From NCBI GenBank assembly GCA_040388665.1, contig JAZKBL010000038.1, forward strand, positions 1-21,587: a DNA stretch of 21,587 nucleotides. The letters run 5' to 3'. Both the position numbers and the translations under genes were made by a program. Positions 1-7,477 of this stretch are shown here, piece by piece (the stretch's first letter is position 1; each line of letters starts with the position of its first letter). Under the pieces are notes generated by a model that saw nothing but the letters and a program-made list of their open reading frames with translations, had not been told where the DNA came from and ran no database searches. This DNA is from DAHVFY01 sp040388665. GTDB taxonomy: Bacteria; Chlamydiota; Chlamydiia; Chlamydiales; Rhabdochlamydiaceae.

Positions 1-60
1 GCTGGATAGAGCACCCGCCTTCTAAGCGGGTGGTCGCAGGTTCGAGTCCTGCTCAGTCCG
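1..60 (+). tRNA. tRNA-Arg (anticodon TCT), 5' part missing
   Basis: The window opens inside the D-loop, so the 5' acceptor strand and 5' half of the D-arm lie outside. Visible are the 3' D-stem (9-12), an anticodon stem CCCGC/GCGGG (14-18/26-30) with loop CTTCTAA and anticodon TCT at 21-23, a T-stem GCAGG/CCTGC (36-40/48-52) around TTCGAGT, and the 3' acceptor strand TCAGTCC (53-59) with discriminator G at 60. Anticodon TCT reads AGA arginine codons. No CCA is encoded, so CCA must be added after transcription. A run of seven T follows directly (61-67). Confidence 0.93.
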
Positions 61-81
61 TTTTTTTATCCATTGTTTAAT

Positions 82-2685
82 ATGAAAGATCTTAGCGAAT
101 ATTCAGTATCTGTAGCTTCTTTCAAAGATCAACAAAAGATCTTTGAAGAGTTTCGATCACAGAAATTTCAAGCACTTGGCAGTAGACAGCGAGAGCTTCA
201 GGTGAATCGCGCTCTTGTGCAGCTCATTCAATCTGCTGAGGAGAAAGCATTCTTACTGATTCCCGTCCTTGGCTTTATCGATAAAGTCAATCAGGAGGGG
301 ATCTGCGAAGGGTATAATCTTTCTAGTTTTGAGCTGTGGATGAACCAATTTTCTGAATTGACTCCCGCTGAGAACTATCAGATTCGTGGAAAAATTGTAG
401 GAAAATTTATTCCTCGCGACGAATATCAGGTTTTTTTCCCTATTGGCATGGGGAAGCACTATCCCGGCAGTCATTATGTAACAGCACACAGCTCTCCTGA
501 TCTTGATACGACAATCGCTTCTTTTTGGGGATGGATGGATGCCTTTGGTGCTCAAGTGGGGGAAGGATTGCATCTCTGGAATGTTCCGGGGGGTCCCCCT
601 CTTTCTCAGGTAGAGATTGATCTTTTGTTTATTAAAATTTTTGGAGACGGTGTTTTTACTCATTTAGCAAAAACACGTTCTTCTCTTGGGCTTTCAAGCA
701 TCGAGCTGATGAATCAGAAAGGTGTTATTAAAAAGCAGATTCAAGAATCAACTCTTGAGATCGATCATGAGAGGATGCAGAAAGCAGTGATCATCGTGGA
801 TGATGAAGGGTATTATCTTGGTGACTGGCGTAATTTTGATGTGGAAGGGGTAAGGCAAATTGTCATGCTGCTGAATCAATGCATGCGTTGGTTTGAGAAT
901 CATTTGCATGTAAGACTCATTTCTCTTTTTGCAAAAGAAAGCCTGTCTAAAAATGAACTCCCTGAGCTTTTACAGTCGATTTTTAGTACAAGCTTTAGAG
1001 CTTGTCAGCCTGTGCGAGAGTTTACTGAAAAGCAAAGGCAGTATTTGCATGTGTATTTATCAAAAGTATTGGGCATCGAAGAGGGGTTGGACGCCACGTT
1101 TGAAACGTTTTCTGTAGGGATGAAAAAATGCGGAGTATCTACATTTTACGAATTCATTAATCTTAGTTCTGCGCCTGAAATGGAAAATCTCTTTACAGAG
1201 TCTGGAGCGCTTGCAGAAAATCGCCCTTTGATTTTCCACTATTTAGAAAAAATGATTCTATCCCTTGATAAAGCCATTGCTAGTGTGCGCGTATATGAAG
1301 AGCGGCTTGATGTAGCTCTTAATATCAAAATGCGTGTTTTTGGCTATGAACCGCAAGTTGTGAGTTACCGAGACGAGGTAGAGGAAATCCGCAGTAAGAT
1401 CGACTCTTATCCCTATCTTACAGTTACTGCCGCTGATCAAGAAGGACGGCTTACAGCAATGGGTGTGATCCACGCAACAGATATTTATAAAAATATTTTA
1501 GGAACTGTGAGCTTACGTGATTTTTGTAATCGGGAAGAGACAAAAATTCCATCTTATTTCGAAGTGATCAGCGTAATCGATCATCATAAAAGCGTGCTCT
1601 CAACGCTGTCTGCGCCTCTTGCTTTTATTACAGATTCTCAATCTTCAAATGCTCTTATCGCAGAACTGAGTTTTATCATTAATGATAGCTACAGTACGGG
1701 AGGGATGAGCTTAAAACAGATCGAGAGTCAAATGGAGAAAGCCTCGCGCGATCTTTCAAAGCCTTGCAACAAAAGAATCATGCAAAAGCTTCTTCAAAGG
1801 CATTTAGTTCATGAAAAGAAAAGTCAGTACTATGTGACTCCTGAGAGGGAATATGTAGAATATCTACATTTTCTCTATGCGATTTTAGATGATACTGATC
1901 TTTTGACAAAAGTTACGCGCAGAGACGTTGAGTGCGTTGTTTCTCTTCTTAATCGATTAAAATCTCTTTCTATTCAAGAAGAAGTAGAAATTGTATTTTT
2001 TGATGATCTTCCTCGGGATGTTAATTATACGACGGCTTTAGCACAAAGGATTTTGCAAAACAAAGAGATGTACGCGCTTTATCAAAAAACTTATGTTGCT
2101 AAAGAACGTTCTGTTGAAGAAAACCTGCAGCTCTGTATTCAAGGCAAGCCTTCAAGCATTTTTGTGGATACTAAAGAGCAAAATGGGTGCTGCCGCATCG
2201 GCCAGACAAAAATGTTTTCTCGTAATTTTTCTCTTTATCAAAAGCTGCGTGCGCAGGTAAGGCGGCAGTGGTTTGAAGAATCTGTTCTTAGTTTTAAGGA
2301 AAACCCTGAAGTTGATCTTTATATGCATATGATCAGTACGATTGCAGGTGCAGAAGATGTTTTTGCGGGTAATGCAGGAAAATATTCTCATAAAGATGAA
2401 CTTTGGATATGGATTCCAGAAACAGAATCTGGTGTAGAGCATCTTAAGAGTTTTCTGAATGCTTTTAAAGGATGTCCGGCAGTCTTGCATCATCATTTTG
2501 AAGCGGAGTTTTTAGGAAAAAACGCTCGAAAATTAGAACAGATTTTCAAAGAGAGTTTTTCTCACATTCCCATGAAAGTATCTCCACAAGAAGATTTGCC
2601 GATCGTTGTGCTTTATTACAACGCAGGAATTTTAAATTCTCGCAAAGCGATGATTTCTCCGTTCTTACCCCATCTCGTCTCTTAA
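82..2685 (+). CDS. Large DHH/DHHA2-family phosphoesterase (family II pyrophosphatase-like), 867 aa
   Basis: Probable soluble metal-dependent phosphoesterase related to family II (manganese) inorganic pyrophosphatases; the substrate is unknown. Motifs seen, numbered from ATG 82: motif I HSSPDLD (about 136-142), VDDEG (about 237-241), the signature VIDHHK with D500-H501-H502, then AILDDTDLL (about 610), matching the later D-T motif of the family. A DHHA2-like stretch FVDTKEQ...RIGQT follows near 694-708. Canonical enzymes are about 300-550 residues and have motif I and DHH roughly 90 residues apart; here they are about 360 apart, so there is a long insert with no domain I recognise. The frame can also open at TTG 73; ATG 82 is preferred, though neither has a clear ribosome binding site. 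It lies just after tRNA-Arg. Family assignment is fairly sure; pyrophosphatase activity is only inferred. Confidence 0.72.
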   Translation: MKDLSEYSVSVASFKDQQKIFEEFRSQKFQALGSRQRELQVNRALVQLIQSAEEKAFLLIPVLGFIDKVNQEGICEGYNLSSFELWMNQFSELTPAENYQIRGKIVGKFIPRDEYQVFFPIGMGKHYPGSHYVTAHSSPDLDTTIASFWGWMDAFGAQVGEGLHLWNVPGGPPLSQVEIDLLFIKIFGDGVFTHLAKTRSSLGLSSIELMNQKGVIKKQIQESTLEIDHERMQKAVIIVDDEGYYLGDWRNFDVEGVRQIVMLLNQCMRWFENHLHVRLISLFAKESLSKNELPELLQSIFSTSFRACQPVREFTEKQRQYLHVYLSKVLGIEEGLDATFETFSVGMKKCGVSTFYEFINLSSAPEMENLFTESGALAENRPLIFHYLEKMILSLDKAIASVRVYEERLDVALNIKMRVFGYEPQVVSYRDEVEEIRSKIDSYPYLTVTAADQEGRLTAMGVIHATDIYKNILGTVSLRDFCNREETKIPSYFEVISVIDHHKSVLSTLSAPLAFITDSQSSNALIAELSFIINDSYSTGGMSLKQIESQMEKASRDLSKPCNKRIMQKLLQRHLVHEKKSQYYVTPEREYVEYLHFLYAILDDTDLLTKVTRRDVECVVSLLNRLKSLSIQEEVEIVFFDDLPRDVNYTTALAQRILQNKEMYALYQKTYVAKERSVEENLQLCIQGKPSSIFVDTKEQNGCCRIGQTKMFSRNFSLYQKLRAQVRRQWFEESVLSFKENPEVDLYMHMISTIAGAEDVFAGNAGKYSHKDELWIWIPETESGVEHLKSFLNAFKGCPAVLHHHFEAEFLGKNARKLEQIFKESFSHIPMKVSPQEDLPIVVLYYNAGILNSRKAMISPFLPHLVS

Positions 2686-2694
2686 ATTTCTTCT

Positions 2695-2786
2695 CTTTGC
2701 GTCTTTTGTACCTTTGCGTTAACTTTTCTAAGTTTTTAAACTTGTTTGGTTAAAAAATTTAACGCAAAGGTACAAAAGACGCAAAG
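2695..2786. repeat. Inverted repeat, 28-bp perfect arms
   Basis: Left arm 2695-2722 (CTTTGCGTC...GCGTTAA) is the exact reverse complement of 2759-2786; the loop is 36 nt and AT-rich. Weaker pairing continues outward (TTCTTCT against GAAGAGAA). It begins 9 nt after the stop of the DHH gene. The core ACGCAAAG/GACGCAAAG is shared with the palindrome at 7371-7477 and partly with the element at 4111-4275, so this is a dispersed intergenic family. It could also act as a transcription end between convergent genes. Confidence 0.9.
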
Positions 2787-2818
2787 GAAGAGAAAAAAAT
2801 AATGGGATAATTGAGAAG

Positions 2819-2854
2819 AACAGGATAAAAGAAATGCAAATCTTTTATCCTGTT
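2819..2854 (-). terminator. Hairpin downstream of khpA
   Basis: AACAGGATAAAAG (2819-2831) pairs perfectly with CTTTTATCCTGTT (2842-2854) around a 10-nt loop. It lies 25 nt past the khpA stop on the minus strand and between convergent genes. The tract that follows on the minus strand is only moderately T-rich, so terminator function is plausible rather than certain. Confidence 0.5.
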
Positions 2855-2879
2855 ACATGTTGCTCCGATAAGCGCTTAC

Positions 2880-3137
2880 TTAAGCTGTAGGGGCTGCAGG
2901 AGCGGTGTCTTCTAAAATTTCAAGGTTGACTCTGATTCCATTGCGGCTAGCCACAGACATAAGCAGCGTGCGGATGGCGTTAATGGTCTTCCCTTTTTTT
3001 CCAATGATTTTCCCGATGTCAGACTTTTCTACACCAAGTTCAATGATCAGCGTGTGAGTGCCGCCAATTTCATTGATGCGAACCTTCTCAGGATGGTCCA
3101 CAAGATTTTTCACAATGTATTCTACAAACTCTTTCAT
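2880..3137 (-). CDS. khpA: KhpA-like KH-domain RNA-binding protein, 85 aa
   Basis: Small single-KH RNA-binding protein of the KhpA/YlqC family (about 75-85 residues), which in other bacteria works with KhpB in post-transcriptional control. The GxxG loop is visible as IIGKKGKT (G46-K-K-G49), with the expected upstream strand HTLIIELGVEKSDIG and downstream helix INAIRTLLMSVA. The C-terminal tail is short and alanine/proline-rich (APAAPTA). ATG at 3137 is preceded by GAGG with an 8-nt spacer. It is the last gene of a minus-strand run, 72 nt after the rluD-type synthase. In many Firmicutes khpA sits beside rpsP/rimM; that context is absent here. Confidence 0.85.
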   Translation of the reverse strand: MKEFVEYIVKNLVDHPEKVRINEIGGTHTLIIELGVEKSDIGKIIGKKGKTINAIRTLLMSVASRNGIRVNLEILEDTAPAAPTA

Positions 3138-3209
3138 AGTCGATCCTCATTTGTGCGGAAAGTAAGCAGAAACCTTCCTATTTACTTATGGTAGCTTGGG
3201 GTCAAGATA

Positions 3210-4112
3210 TTAATCTATTAATTTTTTAGTTATGAACGTATTCATGTCTTCAGGAATGGGAGCTTCGATTTCAAGAGGAGAATTTGTAATGGGATGAATG
3301 AAGCAGATTTTGTGCGCATGAAGGAGTTGTCTTTTGGCGCCAAAGAGGGTATTTGCGGAGGGAGATCCGTATACACTATCGCCGAGAACAGGTGTTCCGC
3401 GGCTTTTTAAGTGGACGCGGATTTGGTGGGTTCTTCCTGTGATGAGACGTACGGAGACAAGGGATAGTTTGGCATTGCTGTTAAGGATAGTACAAATGCT
3501 GACAGCTTCTTTGCCGCCTTCGATGACAGCCATTTCTTGACGGCGCACAGGATGCCGTTTGATGGGAGCGTTGATGGTGACATTGCCGGGGTTGCCTAAA
3601 CAGATTGTGAGATAAGTTTTTTCAATTTGACGCGATGAAAATAGAGAAACTAGCTGCGCATGAGCGTGGGCTGTTTTTGCAGCAATAAGAACGCCTGAGG
3701 TGTCCTTGTCAAGACGATGAACGATACCAGGTCTTAAACTGTCGATTTTTAAAGTGTGGCAGTGGTGCAGCAGGGCATTAACAAAAGTTCCTGAAGGGTG
3801 TCCTGGTGCTGGATGAACGACCATTCCAACAGGCTTGTTAATGGCGAGAAGATGTTCATCTTCATATAAAATTTCAAGAGGGATCGCCTCTGGAATGAGA
3901 GAGAGTTCCGGAGTGAGCTCGAAGCAGATTTCAACTTCATCAAGCGGTTTCAGCGCTTGTCGTTTTTTAACCGCTTGTCCATTAATGAGTACGCAGGCTT
4001 TATCGATTAAGTATTGAAAATAAGAGCGAGAATACTCGGGAAATTGCATAGAGAGGAATTTGTCGATGCGCAGTGTAGCATTCTCAGGAGAGACAAAGAG
4101 GGATAGGCTCAT
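3210..4112 (-). CDS. rluD: RluD/RluA-family 23S rRNA pseudouridine synthase, 300 aa
   Basis: Converts uridine to pseudouridine in RNA, probably 23S rRNA. An N-terminal S4-like RNA-binding region (about residues 13-75, RIDKFLS...VLINGQAV) is followed by the catalytic domain. The catalytic motif HRLDKDTSG places the nucleophile at D135; INKPVGMVVHP (about 91-101) and the RTHQIRVHL signature are also present. Length is normal for the family. I recall the Chlamydia orthologue as sfhB (CT658). The exact target (RluD against RluC or another paralogue) cannot be read from sequence. The ATG codon (4112-4110) lies inside a 13-bp sequence repeated just after the upstream gene's stop (see the repeat at 4100-4275), and no good Shine-Dalgarno sequence precedes it. 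Confidence 0.88.
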   Translation of the reverse strand: MSLSLFVSPENATLRIDKFLSMQFPEYSRSYFQYLIDKACVLINGQAVKKRQALKPLDEVEICFELTPELSLIPEAIPLEILYEDEHLLAINKPVGMVVHPAPGHPSGTFVNALLHHCHTLKIDSLRPGIVHRLDKDTSGVLIAAKTAHAHAQLVSLFSSRQIEKTYLTICLGNPGNVTINAPIKRHPVRRQEMAVIEGGKEAVSICTILNSNAKLSLVSVRLITGRTHQIRVHLKSRGTPVLGDSVYGSPSANTLFGAKRQLLHAHKICFIHPITNSPLEIEAPIPEDMNTFITKKLID

Positions 4113-4275
4113 GAGTCTACCCCACTATTTCAAGATTTTGATTTTTGATGGATTTTTTTCTATTTTTCAGAACTTCTTTGCGAGACATACTTGAATAAGT
4201 AGACCAAAAAGAAGTTCTGAAAAATAGGAAAAAAGACGCAAAAAGCGAATTCTTAGAATAGTGGGATAGGCTCAT
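4100..4275. repeat. Palindromic element with 13-bp direct repeats, overlapping the rluD start
   Basis: Outer inverted repeat: ATGAGTCTACCCCACTATT (plus strand, 4111-4129) against ATGAGCCTATCCCACTATT (minus strand, 4275-4257), 17 of 19 identical. Inner perfect 20-bp arms lie at 4160-4179 and 4208-4227. The 13-mer GGGATAGGCTCAT occurs at 4100-4112, covering the rluD start codon, and again at 4263-4275, ending at the stop of the upstream gene. GACGCAAAAAGCG at 4235-4247 echoes the GACGCAAAG core of the other two palindromes. This fills the whole 162-nt gap between the two genes. It looks like an insertion or template-switch event that duplicated the target. Confidence 0.85.
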
Positions 4276-4532
4276 TAATCGTCTTTGCCTTCGATGACTT
4301 TTTTCAGCTGCTCTGAGGCTTCATGGGCCTTTTTTGCTTCTCGTTTCATATCAGTGATGATAGCATTGATGGCTTGGAGCATTGCCTTTTGTACTTGTTC
4401 TGGCGTGGCAGTAGGTCCTAGCATGGCAGCAAAGCCGCCTGAAGAGGCTGTTGAAAAAGGGTGTTGAACGGAGAGGTGTTCGGGGGCTGCTGCCGGCGGT
4501 TTAGGTGCGTCAGGGGATGCAGGAACTGTCAT
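4275..4532 (-). CDS. Small conserved-looking protein of unknown function, 85 aa
   Basis: Not recognised by domain. The N-terminal third is proline/alanine-rich and probably disordered (PDAPKPPAAAPE), followed by a short hydrophobic patch (GGFAAMLGPTATP) and a charged amphipathic helix at the C-terminus (QAINAIITDMKREAKKAHEASEQLKKV). There is no signal peptide or membrane segment. ATG at 4532 has a strong AAAGGAG site with an 8-nt spacer, which supports it as a real gene. It lies upstream of rluD on the same strand; in C. trachomatis I recall a small hypothetical (CT659) next to the sfhB/rluD gene, so it may be that orthologue. It is divergent from recX. Confidence 0.72.
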   Translation of the reverse strand: MTVPASPDAPKPPAAAPEHLSVQHPFSTASSGGFAAMLGPTATPEQVQKAMLQAINAIITDMKREAKKAHEASEQLKKVIEGKDD

Positions 4533-4553
4533 GAGGGTATCTCCTTTTATTTC

Positions 4554-4582
4554 AGAATATACATTTTGAAATTAATAATCAA
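4554..4582 (-). promoter_or_regulatory. Possible promoter for the 85-aa gene
   Basis: On the minus strand TTGATT (4582-4577) is separated by 17 nt from TATTCT (4559-4554). The predicted start would fall a few nt before the AAAGGAG ribosome binding site. An alternative TATATT box overlaps this -10. The region is AT-rich, so this is tentative. Confidence 0.35.
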
Positions 4583-4602
4583 TGTAAGTAAATATTAAAA
4601 AT

Positions 4603-5199
4603 ATGAAATTAACTGAATCTGTTCTAAGTTGGGAAGCGCATCCTGAAGATCCTAAGTTTCTAATACTTACTGTAGATGGTGTTTTTTGGAAAGAAGTGTA
4701 TAAGACTTTATTTCAAAGGCACTTGCCTAATTTGAGACGCGCCCTCAACTTAGAAGAGAGTTTCATTCTCTTAGAGTACAAACTTTGTAAAGTAGAAGCA
4801 TTTCGCCTTTTGGCTGTAAAGGGACGGTTCCGTAAAGAGCTTAAGGAAAAGCTCTTTTTAAAGAAATTTTCTGAAGAGGCGGTCTTTGCAATTGTGCAAG
4901 AATGTCAGAGGCTTGGGGCTGTCAATGATGAGGAAGAGGGGGCGTTGCTCGTGCGGCGTCTTCAGAAAAAAGGATATGGAAAAGCTTTTATCGTTGCTAA
5001 AATGCGATCTAAGGGGGTTTCTCTTAGTGCTGATCTCATGGAGTCTCAAGTTCCGATTATCCGTCAGCTTTTAGAAAAAAAATACCGTAATCACACAAGA
5101 GAGAAAGCAATCACAGCTTTATGTCGAAGAGGATTTGACTATGCTACCATTATTGATGCGCTAAATTCGACAGACTTCTATAAAAAAGAAAAAGGATAA
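4603..5199 (+). CDS. recX: RecX-family regulatory protein, 198 aa
   Basis: RecX modulates RecA filaments during recombination and repair. The protein is all-helical and made of three-helix repeats: KGRFRKELKEKLFLKKFSEEAV...LGAVND and RRLQKKGYGKAFIVAKMRSKGVS, the latter matching the family pattern of a long arm followed by K-G-hydrophobic; a third repeat (REKAITALCRRGFDYATIIDAL) ends the protein. Length fits RecX (about 150-270). ATG 4603 is only 70 nt from the divergent 85-aa gene and has no evident Shine-Dalgarno sequence; TTGAAA at 4566 is a possible -35. It ends 4 nt before hemA, so the two are probably co-transcribed. There is no recA here. Assignment rests on fold-type repeats and is less certain than for its neighbours. 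Confidence 0.72.
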   Translation: MKLTESVLSWEAHPEDPKFLILTVDGVFWKEVYKTLFQRHLPNLRRALNLEESFILLEYKLCKVEAFRLLAVKGRFRKELKEKLFLKKFSEEAVFAIVQECQRLGAVNDEEEGALLVRRLQKKGYGKAFIVAKMRSKGVSLSADLMESQVPIIRQLLEKKYRNHTREKAITALCRRGFDYATIIDALNSTDFYKKEKG

Positions 5200-5203
5200 T
5201 CGC

Positions 5204-6208
5204 ATGCGTGTTGGTGTTGTAGGAGTTAACTTTAAATCTTCCGACCTCATGTTAAGAGAGGTTCTCTCTAAAGCTTTTAAGCATTGCTTTGGTAATGGAT
5301 CTTCCTTTCCGTCGGTGCTTCTTTCTACATGCAACCGTTCAGAACTGTATTTTAGTTGTGATGAGTTAGCTTTTGCTCACAGTGAAATTTTGACAATTTT
5401 GCGTAAAGAGATCGATGTTCCTTTTGAGCATGTGCTGTATTCTTATTTTGGAGGAGAGTGTTTTACGCATTTAGCTGCTGTGACATCCGGTTTAGATAGC
5501 GCAATCATCGCTGAGACTGCAATCCAAGCTCAGGTGAAACAAGCTTATGCTTACGCTTCTTTGCATGATTCGTTGCAGAGTGCTCTTCATTTTATGTTTC
5601 AAAAGTGTTTGAAAATTGGAAAAGGAATGCGAACATCGATGACTCTTTCACGCGGCAGAAAAAACTTGCAGGGGAGTTTAGAAAGATCTCTTTTTCAAAT
5701 TAGTCTTCTTCTTGTAAAGGAATTTAAAACAGCTTCAATTCTTTTTGTGGGCAATTCAGAGATCAATAGAAAAATCATTGATTTATTTAAGTCTAGGGGG
5801 ATTTCTAATATCACTTTATGTACGCGCACTCCCAAAAATGCTGAAGATTTAAATATGCACGTTACTGATTGGAGAGAGCTTGCTGAATGGCAGAATTATG
5901 AAATTGTCATTTGCGGCACAAATCAGGGGGAATATTTAATTAGTGCTTTGGGTGAAGAAAAAAAAGGAAGAACTAGGATTATTTTTGATTTGGGTATGCC
6001 TCGTAATGTGGATCCGCAGCTTGGACGTCATCCGGGAATTATTCTTTTTAATATTGAAGAATTAAGTTCTATGGTGAATTGTGCACGGCGTCTGCCTTAT
6101 GCAGAGATTCAAAAGATTGAGCATAAAATTCGCGCTGAAGTGGATAGACAGCTTTTAATTTTTTACAAAAAGCAACAAAGGGTATACCAAAAATGCGGCG
6201 TGCTTTAA
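5204..6208 (+). CDS. hemA: Glutamyl-tRNA reductase, short chlamydial-type, 334 aa
   Basis: Reduces glutamyl-tRNA(Glu) to glutamate-1-semialdehyde with NADPH, the first step of C5 tetrapyrrole synthesis. The catalytic motif LLSTCNRSELY places the thioester cysteine at C43. The family stretch HLAAVTSGLDSAIIAETAIQ is a divergent form of the usual GLDS-GE-QI segment, with E replaced in context by AET. The NADPH-binding domain begins near SILFVGNSEINRKII; LGMPRNVDP is conserved. At 334 residues it lacks most of the C-terminal dimerisation domain of about 420-residue enzymes; as I recall, chlamydial HemA proteins are similarly short, so this is not taken as truncation. AAGGA lies 7 nt before ATG 5204. 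It follows recX by 4 nt and overlaps the next gene by 16 nt. Confidence 0.9.
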   Translation: MRVGVVGVNFKSSDLMLREVLSKAFKHCFGNGSSFPSVLLSTCNRSELYFSCDELAFAHSEILTILRKEIDVPFEHVLYSYFGGECFTHLAAVTSGLDSAIIAETAIQAQVKQAYAYASLHDSLQSALHFMFQKCLKIGKGMRTSMTLSRGRKNLQGSLERSLFQISLLLVKEFKTASILFVGNSEINRKIIDLFKSRGISNITLCTRTPKNAEDLNMHVTDWRELAEWQNYEIVICGTNQGEYLISALGEEKKGRTRIIFDLGMPRNVDPQLGRHPGIILFNIEELSSMVNCARRLPYAEIQKIEHKIRAEVDRQLLIFYKKQQRVYQKCGVL

Positions 6209-7344
6209 TTGTTATAATGTTTTTAATTACAACTGCAGGCGGGGCATTAGAAACATCTGAGAAGGAAAGTCATCCAGAGCAGGGCCAAGAGATGAATGTT
6301 TTACCAGCTGGAATGATCCATCAGGGGGATTATTTCGCTTTTGGGAATTCTATAGAGATTTCGGGTAAAGTGACGGGTGATGTTTATGCTGCAGGTTCTC
6401 AAATTGTGATTGATGGCGATGTAGATGGAGATGTCTTAGCCATTGGCGGGAGCATCCATATCGCAGGGACTGTCATGCGCAACATTCGGATTATCGGAGC
6501 GCAGGTAACGGTTAGTGGCAAGGTTGGGGGCGCTGCAACGATTGTTGCAGGGAATGCGCAGCTTGTTCCTTCAGGGGGTATTCAGGGTAATTTTGTTGCC
6601 ACCGTTGGAAATGGGGATATAGCGTCACCAATTGGAGGCACTGCAACCATTGTGGCTTCTAATTTACGTATTTCTTCAGCCATTCAAGGCTCTTTACAGG
6701 CTTATGTAGGTCATATGCGGTTAACATCACGTTCGATGGTTAACGGAGATCTTATTTATGATAGCGACCATGCAGCAATCATCGAATCTGAAGCAAAAAT
6801 TCGAGGTACGATCACGTATAGACCTTCAGTAATACAGGAAATTTTCAAAGGACGTCTGTTAAATATTTTGCTGATCGGATCAAAGCTGACGGGCATTTTG
6901 ATGAACTTTCTTTATACTTTTGTTGTAGGGTGGATTTGGTTGCGTCTTTATCCTCAAAATTTAGAAAGAGCTCTCAACGCTCTTACGCATAAACCGTGGA
7001 AGGCTTTTGCATGTGGTTTGATGCTTTTAATTCTTCTGCCTTTAGCATCTTTGATTTTTTTAATGAGTATTCTTGGCGCTCCTTTTGCAATTACACTTCT
7101 TGCTTTGAATGTGATTGGTTTTTATACGGCAAAAGTGCTGACCATTTTTGCAGTGTCAAACAAGATGTTTAAGAGGATTGGTCTAAAACCTAATACGCTC
7201 AGCATTTTTTGTTTCGGCTTAATTTGTTATTTCCTTTTAACTGCTATTCCTTTTTTTGGCTCACTATTAGCTTTCAGTGCGATGATCTTCGGTCTTGGCG
7301 CTGTGCCTCTTGCTAAAATCCACCAACGCCAAATCCATTCGTAA
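6193..7344 (+). CDS. Exported bactofilin-like beta-repeat protein with C-terminal membrane domain, 383 aa
   Basis: Probable envelope protein of the polymer-forming (bactofilin-like) group. Residues 1-19 form a signal peptide (MRRALIVIMFLITTAGGAL). About residues 45-210 are tandem short beta-strand repeats of the type IEISGKVTGDVYAAGSQIV / IDGDVDGDVLAIGGSIHI, typical of a right-handed beta-helix. The C-terminal part has about four hydrophobic segments (near 218-246, 268-292, 295-325 and 340-370) separated by short charged loops. This combination, signal peptide plus bactofilin-type repeats plus a membrane domain, is known in uncharacterised families and differs from cytosolic bactofilins. The ATG lies inside the hemA 3' end (16-nt overlap), so translation may be coupled. 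A structural or scaffolding envelope role is inference. Confidence 0.75.
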   Translation: MRRALIVIMFLITTAGGALETSEKESHPEQGQEMNVLPAGMIHQGDYFAFGNSIEISGKVTGDVYAAGSQIVIDGDVDGDVLAIGGSIHIAGTVMRNIRIIGAQVTVSGKVGGAATIVAGNAQLVPSGGIQGNFVATVGNGDIASPIGGTATIVASNLRISSAIQGSLQAYVGHMRLTSRSMVNGDLIYDSDHAAIIESEAKIRGTITYRPSVIQEIFKGRLLNILLIGSKLTGILMNFLYTFVVGWIWLRLYPQNLERALNALTHKPWKAFACGLMLLILLPLASLIFLMSILGAPFAITLLALNVIGFYTAKVLTIFAVSNKMFKRIGLKPNTLSIFCFGLICYFLLTAIPFFGSLLAFSAMIFGLGAVPLAKIHQRQIHS

Positions 7345-7370
7345 GTTTCCGTACCCTTATTTGACTTGTC

Positions 7371-7477
7371 TACAACAATTTCAACGCAAAGACGCAGAGT
7401 CGCAAAGGTAAGAAAAAAGAAACAAAGAGTTTTTTCTTACCTTTGCGACTCTGCGTCTTTGCGTTGAAATTGTTGTA
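7371..7477. repeat. Perfect palindrome with 48-bp arms
   Basis: 7371-7418 is the exact reverse complement of 7430-7477, with an 11-nt loop (GAAACAAAGAG). The arms carry AACGCAAAGACGCAGAGTCGC, the same core as the repeat at 2695-2786. It begins 26 nt after the stop of the bactofilin-like gene. Such a perfect stem can form a cruciform and would be a strong hairpin in RNA from either strand. Perfect arms suggest recent origin or homogenisation. Confidence 0.95.

Noticed and set aside
253..663. 136-codon open frame antisense to the DHH gene
   Set aside because: It is opposite conserved motif I of the DHH gene and has no ribosome binding site or recognisable domain.
5204..6208. hemA as a truncated pseudogene
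   Set aside because: The short length matches what I recall of chlamydial HemA, the catalytic cysteine is intact and the frame ends cleanly in an operon overlap.
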